A stretch of DNA of 64,000 bases from contig JAEYZG010000040.1 of the NCBI GenBank assembly GCA_023428135.1, positions 41,171 to 105,170 on the forward strand. The letters are read 5' to 3'. Positions 9,850-18,261 of this stretch are shown here, piece by piece. Below the pieces are notes generated by a model. The model was not told the DNA's origin. It saw only the letters and a program-made list of their open reading frames with translations, and ran no database searches. The position numbers were made by a program, and so were the translations under genes. Source of the DNA: Bacteroidota bacterium (GTDB lineage Bacteria > Bacteroidota > Bacteroidia > Cytophagales > Cytophagaceae). Every line of letters begins with the position of its first letter. Position 1 is the first letter of the stretch.

Positions 9850-10716
9850 ATGGTAAAAAGTATTAAATATTGTCATATACCGGTTAAAGAAGATACTTCA
9901 TTTCTTTTTGATCATGTGCATATTGCCTGGGATAAGCAAGTCAATCTGCATCGGCAGGATTTCTGGGAGCTTACGTACATTATAAAGGGCAGAGGAACGA
10001 GGGTCATTGGAGATGCTATGGGGGCGTTTTCAGAAGGAGAGGTGATTTTAATTCCTCCTCATATTCCTCATTGCTGGTCATTTGATGAAGAAGTGTGTGA
10101 TGAGGAAGGCAAAATAGAAAATATATGTATTTTCTTTTCGGATGTTTTTCTTAAAAATAACGGCTTTGTTTTTCCGGAACTGAGGGCAGTGATCAAAAGG
10201 ATTATGGAAAACACCAATGTAGTTTCTTTTGTGGGGGACACCTTGTCTGGTATTCACCTGATAATGAAGTCTATGGTCAGGCAAAATAGTGTAGAAAGGC
10301 TTTCTTCAATGATCAGGATGCTGCCTTTGGTATCTTCGCCTGAGGTAACAACAATAGTAGGAGGGCCTTTTATTGAAGATATGAATGTTAAAAGGATGCA
10401 GGTGCTGCATTTGTATGTAATGAATAACTTTCAGAATACTATAACGCTAGATATGGTGTCAAAATTCATCGGCATGGAAAAGGCTTCTTTTTGTGTGTTT
10501 TTTAAAAAAATGACTAAGAAATCTTTTTTCACATTTTTAACAGAATACCGGATAGAGGCTTCATGCAAACTGCTGGTAAATACTTCTTTGTCTGTTGCAG
10601 AAGCTTGTAATGCTTCAGGTTTTTCAGATGTTCCTCATTTTAACCGGATGTTTAAAAGGATAAAGGGGATGACGCCTACCCAATATAGAGTTCGCAGATT
10701 ACAGGATTATCTTTAA
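9850..10716 (+). CDS. AraC-family transcriptional regulator
   Basis: 288 residues from ATG 9850; the frame also opens with a TTG at 9823, but the ATG gives a normal start (MVKSIKYCHIPVKED). The N-terminal half is a cupin-like sensor ('LHRQDFWELTYIIKGRGTRVIG' region and 'IPPHIPHCW'), and the last ~95 residues are the double helix-turn-helix: 'ITLDMVSKFIGMEKASFCVF' and 'SLSVAEACNASGFSDVPHFN', ending with the typical 'GMTPTQYR'. The effector is probably a small sugar-like compound, as for related cupin AraC proteins, but nothing proves it. It is divergent from the acyltransferase gene, its most likely target. Confidence 0.9.
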   Translation: MVKSIKYCHIPVKEDTSFLFDHVHIAWDKQVNLHRQDFWELTYIIKGRGTRVIGDAMGAFSEGEVILIPPHIPHCWSFDEEVCDEEGKIENICIFFSDVFLKNNGFVFPELRAVIKRIMENTNVVSFVGDTLSGIHLIMKSMVRQNSVERLSSMIRMLPLVSSPEVTTIVGGPFIEDMNVKRMQVLHLYVMNNFQNTITLDMVSKFIGMEKASFCVFFKKMTKKSFFTFLTEYRIEASCKLLVNTSLSVAEACNASGFSDVPHFNRMFKRIKGMTPTQYRVRRLQDYL

Positions 10717-11004
10717 TGAATGCTGTCATATCTAATAAGTCATAGATTAATTAATGTATTGGTGCAAATTTTTTTCGTAGTTAAATACCTGTCTTTTTAG
10801 AGAGATAAAAGAGTTTTATTAAGCTTTTACTGGTATACTTCTCTTTTTTTAATCATGTCTCTGTATCACAGTTTATTGTATATCTATCTTGAACTAAACA
10901 CTTTTAGAGCTATATAATCCTGTTATCGTTTTAATTTTGGTTATTCTGGTTTGTAAAAATAGTTGAATCCGATGCAAATTTTTCTGTAAGGGAAGCAATG
11001 GAAA

Positions 11005-11229
11005 ATGTCTGAAGGAACTGTGACATCTTATACAACAACTGTGTTCTCAAATCCATTCAACTCTTTTGTTAATGCAACAATTATGGTTCAGGCAGCTGGA
11101 GATTTAGATGTGCAACTCTATTCTATTGAAGGTGCATTACTGAGAGAAGTGCTTCAGTATGTAAATTCGGAAGAAGATGGATGTTTTATCACTTTCAACA
11201 AGTATTCTGTAAAACACTTTAATAAATAA
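11005..11229 (+). pseudogene. Orphan remnant of a T9SS C-terminal sorting domain
   Basis: A 74-codon frame whose body 'TVFSNPFNSFVNATIMVQ' and 'DLDVQLYSIEGALLREVL' matches the layout of a type A T9SS sorting domain (YPNPF...V.........V.LYD..G.......), but there is no signal peptide or cargo domain upstream, the frame is closed by a TAA 24 bp before the ATG, and the final conserved strand is lost. I read it as the decayed 3' end of a former secreted-protein gene. The spacer 10717-11004 before it shows no other gene. Confidence 0.55.
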
Positions 11230-11258
11230 CATGTTTTATGCGTGAAAATGTATGAACA

Positions 11259-12242
11259 ATGATTACGGATAATGTTAAAATTTTTTCCCTAAACACAGGA
11301 AAGCAATATGCAGAAGATGTAGCAAGGCATTTAGGAATGCATGTCGCAGCACACGAAGAGAGAGATTTTGAAGACGGTGAACATAAAATAAGGTCACTTG
11401 AAAGTGTAAGAGGAAAAGAAGTATATATTATCCAGGCTTTGTTTTCTGATGACTCCATGAGTGTAAATGATAAATTGTGCAGACTGCTTTTTCTGACCGG
11501 TTCTTTAAAAGATGCATGCGCTTCAAAAATAACTTTAATTGTCCCTTACCTTTGTTATGCAAGAAAAGACAGAAAGACTAAAGGTTGGGATCCTGTTACA
11601 ACTAAATATCTTGCACAAATTATTGAAGCCGTACGAACTGATCATGTAATAGCATTGGATGTTCATAATCTTCAGGCATTTCAGAATTCTTTCCGTTGCT
11701 ATACAGACCACCTTGAAGCCAGGATGTTGTTTACAGACTATTTTGCATCATTGGCTGCAAACGATGATATCGTTATTATGTCTCCTGATGCAGGAGGAAT
11801 GAAAAGGGCAGACGCGTTTCGCATAAGCCTGGGTAAAAGATTGCAAAAAGAATTTCCTGTTATCTTTATGGAAAAGAAAAGGAGTGAGGGTATAGTAAGT
11901 GGGAGCAGTCTTGTCGGAGATGTAAAGAACAAAACTGTAATTATCATTGATGACTTGATTAGCAGTGGAACTACTCTTTCAAGAGCGGCTGAATCATGTA
12001 AAGAGTCCGGAGCTTTAAAAGTATATGCAGCAGCTACTCATGGAGTCTTCAGTGAAGCTGCAAATGTGAACTTCCAGTCTTCCGCATTAGACAGAATTAT
12101 AATTACCAATTCCATCCCGAATGTCAGAATAAATGAGGAACTAAGGGAAAAAAAGATAGTGATTCTAGATACGGTACCTTTGATAGCAGAATGCATACGA
12201 AGGTTACAGACAAATGAATCTATAACAGAATTGATGCATTAA
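11259..12242 (+). CDS. Ribose-phosphate pyrophosphokinase (PRPP synthetase) homologue, divergent type
   Basis: 327 residues. Both halves have the type I PRTase-like fold: N-terminal 'EERDFEDGEHKIRSLESVRG' (ATP/phosphate region), the 'PYLCYARKDRKTKGWDPVTT' flexible-loop region corresponding to PYxxYARQDRK of PrsA, 'ALDVHNLQAFQNSF' (DxH metal-binding region) and the ribose-phosphate loop 'IIIDDLISSGTTL' at about 228-240. It should make PRPP from ribose 5-phosphate and ATP. The sequence differs noticeably from canonical housekeeping PrsA (PYLCYARKDRK, missing usual C-terminus), so I take it as a second, accessory PRPP synthetase. It converges with three minus-strand genes, one of them a phosphoribosyltransferase, which suggests a shared PRPP-dependent pathway. 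Confidence 0.85.
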   Translation: MITDNVKIFSLNTGKQYAEDVARHLGMHVAAHEERDFEDGEHKIRSLESVRGKEVYIIQALFSDDSMSVNDKLCRLLFLTGSLKDACASKITLIVPYLCYARKDRKTKGWDPVTTKYLAQIIEAVRTDHVIALDVHNLQAFQNSFRCYTDHLEARMLFTDYFASLAANDDIVIMSPDAGGMKRADAFRISLGKRLQKEFPVIFMEKKRSEGIVSGSSLVGDVKNKTVIIIDDLISSGTTLSRAAESCKESGALKVYAAATHGVFSEAANVNFQSSALDRIIITNSIPNVRINEELREKKIVILDTVPLIAECIRRLQTNESITELMH

Positions 12243-12249
12243 TTTAAAG

Positions 12250-13257
12250 CTATTCTGAAATATACATTTGAGCCCTCATCAGGTAATTCAGCCCTTTAAG
12301 TTTCCATTCAAGAGGATCATTTCTGTGGTCATCCAAAAGGTGGCGGAAAGAAGATAAAGCCCTAAGGGTAGCACGAATGCTTTTATAAAAAGCCTCTATC
12401 CCTTTATAATAATGATCATTTGACTCATTCTCATAAATGTCTAATAATTTTTTTCCTATCCATTCATTTCCTAATATTTCACATTCAAGGGAAAAATAAG
12501 AAAGCTCTTCAACAGGATCCTGTATTCTGAAATCAGGGTTAAATTCAAGGGCATCAATTATGACAGGTTCATTCAGAAAGCAAATATGTTCTGGCCTAAG
12601 ATCTCCGTGAACCTCTATTATTCTGGCAGACCTTGATCTTAAATGTTGTTCATTCTTTGCTATGAAATTCAACTGGAGGGTTTTTATGCTGTCCAGCATT
12701 TCATTGGTTACCTCAAAAGCCGGATGTCTGAGGCTTTCAATATTTTCAGTCAGGAAAGTCGTCAATCGGCGTAGATACTCTTGCTCATGCATCTCTTTCT
12801 TCCTGGCTTGTTTGTAGAATGCAGAGAGCTTTCTTCCCAGGGAGATTATTTCTTCAATTTTTATTTCTCCCTCACGAAGTTTATAATCCAACATTTCCTG
12901 GTCAGGCAAACGAATCATTTTGACAAACCATTCTATGGCCATTCCCTGACCTTCAAGCTTCATTCCTGTATCAGTCAGGGACAATGAAACAACGCCAATA
13001 TATACATCTGGGGCAAGGGTTTTATTGGAAGCGATTTCTTCCTGGCAATTATGGTGTCTTCTATCCAGAGTGGATAAGTTGAGAAAGGGATATAACACCG
13101 GCTTTTTCATTTTATATACAAAGTTGTCGGTGATGAAGACATAGGACATATGTGTCTCTTTCAACACGACATTATTGGAATATTCAGGGAAGTGATTGCT
13201 ATCTGATAAAAATTCCACAATTTCACTTGTGCTTACGTTATGGTCTTTATTGATCAT
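12250..13257 (-). CDS. Aminoglycoside-phosphotransferase-like small-molecule kinase (COG2187 type)
   Basis: 335 residues. The catalytic loop 'HGDLRPEHICF' (about 215-225) and the metal-binding 'DALEFNPDFR' region (about 233) fit the APH/choline-kinase-like fold, in the uncharacterised COG2187 branch, where HGDLxxxH is followed by D(C/A)LEFN. The N-terminal nucleotide lobe is seen in 'YVFITDNFVYKMKKPVLYPF'. The usual fused AAA/gluconokinase-like ATPase domain present in many COG2187 proteins is absent, so this is the stand-alone kinase form. It probably phosphorylates a small hydroxyl compound in the cytoplasm; antibiotic resistance should not be inferred. It ends 7 bp from the convergent PRPP synthetase and precedes no other gene in its direction. 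Confidence 0.75.
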   Translation of the reverse strand: MINKDHNVSTSEIVEFLSDSNHFPEYSNNVVLKETHMSYVFITDNFVYKMKKPVLYPFLNLSTLDRRHHNCQEEIASNKTLAPDVYIGVVSLSLTDTGMKLEGQGMAIEWFVKMIRLPDQEMLDYKLREGEIKIEEIISLGRKLSAFYKQARKKEMHEQEYLRRLTTFLTENIESLRHPAFEVTNEMLDSIKTLQLNFIAKNEQHLRSRSARIIEVHGDLRPEHICFLNEPVIIDALEFNPDFRIQDPVEELSYFSLECEILGNEWIGKKLLDIYENESNDHYYKGIEAFYKSIRATLRALSSFRHLLDDHRNDPLEWKLKGLNYLMRAQMYISE

Positions 13258-13380
13258 TTACCCATAATCTTTTCAGATAGATAAAAATTTCTCTTACTTG
13301 TTCTAAGAATCTTCCTGCGAATGCAGGTTAAAATTTTCAGGATAAGATAGTCAACATACAGGGCTTTCTTTTGTAATCGT

Positions 13381-14037
13381 TTATCTGGAAGAAGGTGATT
13401 TTTGCAGGAATGAAATGACTTCATCGTCTGTACTCTGATGAAAATCATAGTAGACCTGCCCTACTGCATAATAGGAGGAAGGCACCTCCAGCACAATTAC
13501 TTCATCTGCCAGTTCATCGATTAGGTCAGCGTAATTGTTACCCGAAACAGGGGCCGCTACAATGAGTTCTGAAACTTCCTGTTTTCGGCACAATTGGAGA
13601 ATAGGTGCAATTGTAGAACCAGTAGCTATTCCGTCATCCACAATTATGACTGTGCGGTTTTTCATATCGGGAAGCGGTTTACCGTTCCTGTATTCCAGAA
13701 TCCTTCTTTTTATCTCCTGAATCCGATCTTCGATTAAAGCTTTAACGGTTGGTTCAGGCAAACGTCTTCCCAGAGCGGAAAGATATACTGACTCATCTTC
13801 TGCTACTGCACCACAGGCCAGTTCTGGCTGGCCGGGATATGGAAGTTTTTTTGCAATTACAATAGAAAGTTCTCCATTAATAATCCTGGCAACATGATAA
13901 GCTACTTCTACACCACCTCTGGGTATACCCAATACCAAAGCATTTTTATTTTTGAATTTAGCTGACAACTCATTTCCCAACTGAATGCCTGCATCTTCTC
14001 TGTTGGTAAAAATCCGTTCTGATTCATTTCCGAACAT
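13381..14037 (-). CDS. Phosphoribosyltransferase family protein
   Basis: 218 residues. The type I PRTase signature is 'VIIVDDGIATGSTIAPIL' (about 128-145), with the two adjacent acidic residues and the following GxTG-like loop that binds PRPP phosphate. An N-terminal 'DAGIQLGNELSAKFKNKNAL' and 'GIPRGGVEVAYHVA' pattern matches the group often annotated as 'phosphoribosyltransferase' next to alpha/beta hydrolases in environmental bacteria. The base substrate is unknown. It is followed on the same strand (123 bp) by the kinase and preceded (41 bp) by the hydrolase, so the three minus-strand genes probably form one operon. Confidence 0.85.
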   Translation of the reverse strand: MFGNESERIFTNREDAGIQLGNELSAKFKNKNALVLGIPRGGVEVAYHVARIINGELSIVIAKKLPYPGQPELACGAVAEDESVYLSALGRRLPEPTVKALIEDRIQEIKRRILEYRNGKPLPDMKNRTVIIVDDGIATGSTIAPILQLCRKQEVSELIVAAPVSGNNYADLIDELADEVIVLEVPSSYYAVGQVYYDFHQSTDDEVISFLQKSPSSR

Positions 14038-14078
14038 ATATTCTTATTTAGGATATTAATGATGACTTAATGGTGCTT

Positions 14079-14726
14079 TTATTTTACATTTTCCTTAAAC
14101 CAGTTCCCTGCCAGTTCAGCTACTTCCTCCAGTTTACCCGATTCTTCAAACAGATGTGTAGCCTCTTTAACGATGACCATATTTTTTTTCTTTGCTCCCA
14201 ATAGAGCAAAAGCTTCTTCATTCAATTCCTTAACAGTCGGGTCATTTTCTCCGACAATAAACAAAGTGGCTGCATTTACTTCTTCCAGATAAGGTAAAGC
14301 AAGATCCGGACGCCCTCCTCTTGAGACAATAGCTTTTATTTTGCTACCCATTGTTGCTGCAGCTGCCAGGGCAGAAGCAGCGCCTGTACTGGAACCAAAC
14401 AATCCTACAGGGAGATCTTTTGTTTTTTCATTTTCTTTAAGCCAGTTACAAATATCAACGAGCCTTTGGGTAAGCATAGAAATGTTGAACCTTGTGCTGT
14501 AATTAAGACTCTCTTCGTAAGTAAGCAGATCAAACAGGAATGTTGCAAAGCCCTTTTTCTGAAGGACTTTAGCGACAAAATTATTCCTGGGACTGAGCCT
14601 GCTGCTGCCACTTCCATGAGAAAACATTATAATGCCCGTAGATTTCACCGGAATTGTAAGAATTCCTTTTAACTCAATTGAGTCTATTTGGACAACTAAT
14701 TCTCTATCAAATGCAGATTGGATCAT
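14079..14726 (-). CDS. Dienelactone-hydrolase-like alpha/beta hydrolase
   Basis: 215 residues. The alpha/beta hydrolase fold is shown by the oxyanion segment 'MFSHGSGSSRLSPRN', the nucleophile elbow 'GLFGSSTGAASAL' (Ser at about 110), the acid 'VGENDPTV' (Asp about 159) and the catalytic His in 'KEATHLFEES' (about 188). The triad is complete, so it should be an active esterase or hydrolase; substrate unknown. First gene of the presumed minus-strand operon with the phosphoribosyltransferase and kinase genes. The same trio of hydrolase, phosphoribosyltransferase and PRPP synthetase recurs in many unrelated bacteria as far as I recall, but the pathway has no established name. Confidence 0.85.
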   Translation of the reverse strand: MIQSAFDRELVVQIDSIELKGILTIPVKSTGIIMFSHGSGSSRLSPRNNFVAKVLQKKGFATFLFDLLTYEESLNYSTRFNISMLTQRLVDICNWLKENEKTKDLPVGLFGSSTGAASALAAAATMGSKIKAIVSRGGRPDLALPYLEEVNAATLFIVGENDPTVKELNEEAFALLGAKKKNMVIVKEATHLFEESGKLEEVAELAGNWFKENVK

Positions 14727-15071
14727 GGTTTCAGTTGGTATTTATAGAGCAAACTGTTAATGTTTCAGGATGTTTTAGAAAAGCATAAAGCTTAAGGCGG
14801 AAAGCAGAAAGCAATTATTTGAAGCCATTTCCTTTCAGGTAAAAATTAAAAGGTGGCGATAATAACTTTTCTTTTTACTTTTCTAAGGGAAGTATTAGGG
14901 TGAAGAAAAACTGTTCTGTCAGCAAGAGGAATTTTAAATCGGGATCCTTTTATCCGATTCATCCTATTTATATTTCCCTGACAGGGGCTTAGTGTAGATA
15001 TGATTTTTAAATCTATATGAAGACTGTTTGTTTAAATCCTTTAATTTTGCAGACCTAATAAATTGAAATTA
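14727..15071. other. Spacer with a short AAGC-rich repeat
   Basis: No gene. 14778-14812 holds a small copy of the purine-rich low-complexity repeat (AAGCATAAAGCTTAAGGC...GAAAGC) seen elsewhere in the window. TAATTTTG at 15042-15049, 23 bp before the next ATG, could be a -7 box, but no -33 partner is evident. Confidence 0.4.
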
Positions 15072-15518
15072 ATGATGCTATTTGACCCCAACAACCATGT
15101 GATAAAACTTTGTGCTCAGGGAATGGACTTTGAGGGAGAAGGTAAAAGGGAAGAAGCTTTAAAACTCTTTCAAAGGGCATGGAATGAAGCTATAAATGAT
15201 TTAGAGAAATTTACTTCTGCACATTATATTGCCAGACATCAAATGAGCATTTCTGATAAATTAAAATGGGATGAAATCGCTTTAAACCTGGCGTTAAATG
15301 TTAATGACGAAATTATAAAAGGGTTGTACCCTTCTTTGTATCTGAATGTTGGAAAATGCTATGAAGATCTGAATGATATAGACAATGCAAGAAAGAATTA
15401 TGAATTAGCACATTCCTTTATTCATTTTCTTCCCGACGACGGATATGGTAAAATGATAAAAGACGGAATCATGAATGGAATAGCTAGAGTAAGATCATCT
15501 AATGCACAATTCGATTAA
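15072..15518 (+). CDS. Small TPR-fold protein
   Basis: 148 residues from ATG 15072 (a TTG three codons upstream and an ATG one codon downstream are alternatives). Two TPR-like helix pairs are visible: 'AQGMDFEGEGKREEALKLFQ' with 'RAWNEAINDLEKFTSAHYIA', and 'GLYPSLYLNVGKCYEDLNDI' with 'DNARKNYELAHSFI'. Conserved 'HYIARHQ' is characteristic of a family frequently labelled 'rRNA adenine methyltransferase' in databases, although no methyltransferase motif exists here. It is cytoplasmic and probably a protein-binding adaptor; partner unknown. Monocistronic. Confidence 0.75.
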   Translation: MMLFDPNNHVIKLCAQGMDFEGEGKREEALKLFQRAWNEAINDLEKFTSAHYIARHQMSISDKLKWDEIALNLALNVNDEIIKGLYPSLYLNVGKCYEDLNDIDNARKNYELAHSFIHFLPDDGYGKMIKDGIMNGIARVRSSNAQFD

Positions 15519-15822
15519 ATTGTTGCTACCCCTTACTATGGGGGCCTGTACTTTGGCATATACGCTAAATATTATATAATTTTCCTCAAGAACCACGATG
15601 CAGATTTATCTGCAGTATCCTTTTTTTATTTTGTTCGTTCAGAGATATTTTTTTAGTTTTGTAACTATGAGAATGACCGTAATGCTATAATATTCCTTCC
15701 TGGCTTAGTTCTTTAAGCAATGCGCTTTATTTTTACAAAGCGTACTTTTCTATTATTCATTCATTTTATTGATAGTCATATAACCATGCTCGCTGGTCAG
15801 CAGAATCTATTGCTGTCTGTAG
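15519..15822. other. Spacer without features
   Basis: AT-rich spacer; I see neither gene, clear terminator nor repeat family member in it. Confidence 0.4.
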
Positions 15823-15843
15823 ATGGTTTTTAACAAATACATT

Positions 15844-16623
15844 ATGTCAGATATACTAAGTAAAAAGGATATAGAGCATTTTATTCATAACGGTTTTGTT
15901 CGTCTTGATCATTCATTTGCCAGGGAAATTGCAGATGCAGCATTAGAGATTCTATGGAAAGATCTTCCTTGTGACAGGGCAAATCCTTCTACCTGGATAG
16001 AGCCTGTAATTCGATTGGGAATGTACACCAATGAACCTTTTGTTAATTCCGTAAACACTCCTAAGTTACATAATGCTTTTGATCAGTTAATTGGAAATGA
16101 CAAATGGATTCCATGTCGCAGTGTAGGCACGTTTCCTGTCAGATTTCCATCAGCTCAACAGCCTAATGATACTGGTAAGCACGTAGACGCAAGTTTTCCG
16201 GGAAATGACCCGAATAATTTTTTTGAATGGCGTGTCAATGTCAAATCAAAAGGACGAGCGTTGCTGATGTTGATTTTGTATTCCGATGTCAGCGAAAATG
16301 ATGCCCCGACTGTCATATATGAAGGTTCGCATATTGATGTTGCAAAGCTATTGTCTGAAGAGGGAGATGCAGGTCTTTCATTTATGGAGCTTGCAAATAA
16401 GTTACACGACTTGCCGGAAGGAAAAGAAGTGTATGCAACCGGTAAAGCTGGCACCGTTTACCTATGTCATCCTTTTTTGGTTCATTCAGCTCAAGCGCAT
16501 CGGGGAAGTACTCCTAAATTTATGGCACAACCACCTTTGTTGTTAAAAGGGGAATTGTCTATTTCAGGTTCTGATCGAGGTTATACTCCTGTTGAGCAGG
16601 CTATTCGTTTAGGGATAGATTAG
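15844..16623 (+). CDS. Phytanoyl-CoA dioxygenase (PhyH) family Fe(II)/2-oxoglutarate oxygenase
   Basis: 259 residues from ATG 15844 (MSDILSKKDIEHFIHNGFVR, a typical PhyH start); an in-frame ATG at 15823 would add seven residues. The iron-binding HxD is 'GKHVDASF' (H113, D115 counted from 15844), and the distal His and the 2-oxoglutarate-binding Arg are in 'VHSAQAHRGSTPKFM' (about H214, R220). The facial triad is complete, so it should hydroxylate a small molecule using oxygen and 2-oxoglutarate. 'NDAPTVIYEGSHID' before it is the usual PhyH middle strand. No biosynthetic neighbours are present, so the substrate is unknown. A strong terminator follows at 16644. Confidence 0.85.
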   Translation: MSDILSKKDIEHFIHNGFVRLDHSFAREIADAALEILWKDLPCDRANPSTWIEPVIRLGMYTNEPFVNSVNTPKLHNAFDQLIGNDKWIPCRSVGTFPVRFPSAQQPNDTGKHVDASFPGNDPNNFFEWRVNVKSKGRALLMLILYSDVSENDAPTVIYEGSHIDVAKLLSEEGDAGLSFMELANKLHDLPEGKEVYATGKAGTVYLCHPFLVHSAQAHRGSTPKFMAQPPLLLKGELSISGSDRGYTPVEQAIRLGID

Positions 16624-16643
16624 TCATATAGAATCTCACTTTA

Positions 16644-16676
16644 AAAGAGGTTGTTTTTAGCAACCTCTTTATTTTT
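16644..16676 (+). terminator. Rho-independent terminator of the PhyH gene
   Basis: Perfect 10-bp stem AAAGAGGTTG/CAACCTCTTT (16644-16653 and 16661-16670) with a 7-nt loop, followed by ATTTTTC, 20 bp after the stop codon. It is also the start of the first unit of the 200-bp tandem array. Confidence 0.85.
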
Positions 16677-17260
16677 CAGGGTTGCTCAAAACAGGAACTG
16701 ATGCCACGGCCCTTTTTACCTGATAAAAATTTTTGAATCACGATTTATAGGATTAATGGATAAATAGGATTTTATGTTAGTTGAGTCACTGGATGTAGAG
16801 CTTGCAAAACATCTGAGTTTTCAAAAAGGATGCAATACTCATTGAAGGAGGTTGTTTTGAACGCCCTCTTTCTTTTTATAGTTGCTCAAAACGGGAACTG
16901 ATACTAGGCTCTGTTAACTGATATAAAAATTTTTGAATCACGATTTATAGGATTAATGGATAAATAGGATTTTATGTTAGTTCAGTCACTGGATGTTGAG
17001 CTTTTGAGACTTCTGAGCTTTCAAAAAGGATGCAATATTCATTGAAGGAGGTTGTTTTGAACACTCTCTATCTTTTTATAGTTGCTCAAAACAGGAACTG
17101 ATACAAGGCTCTGTTAACTGATATAAAAATTTTTGAATCACGATTTATTGAATTAAAGGATAAACAGGATTTTAAGTTGTCCGGTCGTCTGACTATAGTC
17201 AATTTAAGGAATCTTTCCTTGTGTGAGCTTGCACAACATCTGAGCTTTCAAAAAGGATGC
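16644..17260. repeat. Tandem array, about 3 units of exactly 200 bp
   Basis: The marker GTTGCTCAAAAC recurs at 16681, 16881 and 17081, exactly 200 bp apart. Each unit contains a terminator-like GAGGTTGTTTT segment, GTTGCTCAAAAC.GGAACTGAT, a family A core (TTTTGAATCACGATTTAT at 16731, 16931, 17131) and CATCTGAG.TTTCAAAAAGG from family B. The first hairpin is perfect, while later copies are decayed. Unit 3 diverges after 17175 and then joins a longer family B copy (to about 17345). The array therefore duplicated the terminator of the upstream gene together with repeats already inserted next to it. Confidence 0.85.
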
Positions 17261-17345
17261 AATTTTCCTATCTGGCATATTGTCGATTGCAATTGTAAAT
17301 CATTTTGTGACTATCAGATCCTTCGCAGAGCTCAGGATTACAAAG
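17219..17345. repeat. Dispersed repeat family B copy
   Basis: Contains GCACAACATCTGAGCTTTCA, TTTTGTGACTATCAGATCCT and CGCAGAGCTCAGGATTACAA, which recur in varied form at 24645-24808, 55715-55855 and 59496-59650. It can be translated (17177-17425) but that reading is only the repeat. Confidence 0.7.
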
Positions 17346-17425
17346 CAAGTGTATCTTTGTTATGGATTCCCTTCATAACTCGTTTAGTTGACGGCTATGG
17401 TAGGAGCATCGGCCGTGGAGTATAG

Positions 17426-18261
17426 AAAGATTCCTGCCTGTGATACCGGGGAGTTAAAGACTGTAATTACAGTTGAAAAATCAAAACAGCTGCCTCAGTT
17501 TAGGATGGAATAGTACTAAAAGAGACACTTTTATCTATGTTAAAATCAAGTCTTTAGAGTTATATTTTTTTTCAAAAAGTTGGAGGCTGTAATAAATTTG
17601 ATATATTTGCTACCGGGACTATTTTTAATGCTTTGATTTTTGCTTTTTAGTGTTTGCCTGGTACGTTGTTGCAGCATAAGATAAGCCAATAATATAAAAT
17701 TTTTCTGAATTGAGGATCATTACTATGCTCGTAGTTGTATAGGAATGAAATGGTACTATTGTGTGTTGAATGATGGTCTATTTTTACTATGAGATTCGGA
17801 TTTATGATTTATAAGTCCGATGGATATAGACTTACTTTAGTGTTGTTTGTAGTTATTTATAGGGACGATTTATAACTATGCTATTTTAGAGTTAAAGGAA
17901 GATTGGAAACTATCTTATTCATTATAGTGCCCTTTTTACTTATGCCTTTTATTCTAAATCTATTCTTTTAAGTAGAGCATATTCATTCTGCAAGATAAAA
18001 TTGTTCATATCCTTCAAAAGAGGAGAAGAAAGGTTGGAGTATTCTTGATTTATTAGACAATCAGGATTGTCCAGTTGTGGCTAAAATAGTTTATCGGAAA
18101 TGATTTATCAGGTGTAGTGATTCAAAATTTTAGAAGGATATTTTGACATAGAAAATCTATTAATACAATTCTATACTTTGTTGGAACTTATTTTTTACGA
18201 AACAAAACAAGAATACTATTTAATAACATACACACTTTCATACACACAAACACACTAAAAA
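17426..18261. other. AT-rich gene-free region
   Basis: No protein gene longer than about 60 codons. It holds a consensus-quality promoter at 17580-17609 (separate entry) and, just before the next gene, an unusual CA-rich leader (ACATACACACTTTCATACAC at about 18227). The function of the leader is unknown. Confidence 0.4.
17580..17609 (+). promoter_or_regulatory. Orphan consensus Bacteroidetes promoter
   Basis: TTG at 17580-17582, a 19-bp spacer, then TATATTTG at 17602-17609, an exact fit to the TTG-N19-TAnnTTTG rule. No ORF follows for about 650 bp, so it would drive either a noncoding transcript or a very long leader for the gene at 18262. Confidence 0.5.

Noticed and set aside
12250..13257. 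Antibiotic resistance phosphotransferase
   Set aside because: The HGDLRPEH/DALEFN motifs belong to the COG2187 kinase-like branch and not to known aminoglycoside-resistance enzymes.
13254..13448. 64-codon minus-strand ORF between the kinase and phosphoribosyltransferase genes
   Set aside because: Overlaps the end of the transferase gene in another frame, and the composition is not protein-like.
17177..17425. 82-codon plus-strand ORF with several Cys
   Set aside because: It is a translation of dispersed repeat family B and the end of the tandem array; the same sequence elsewhere is not open.
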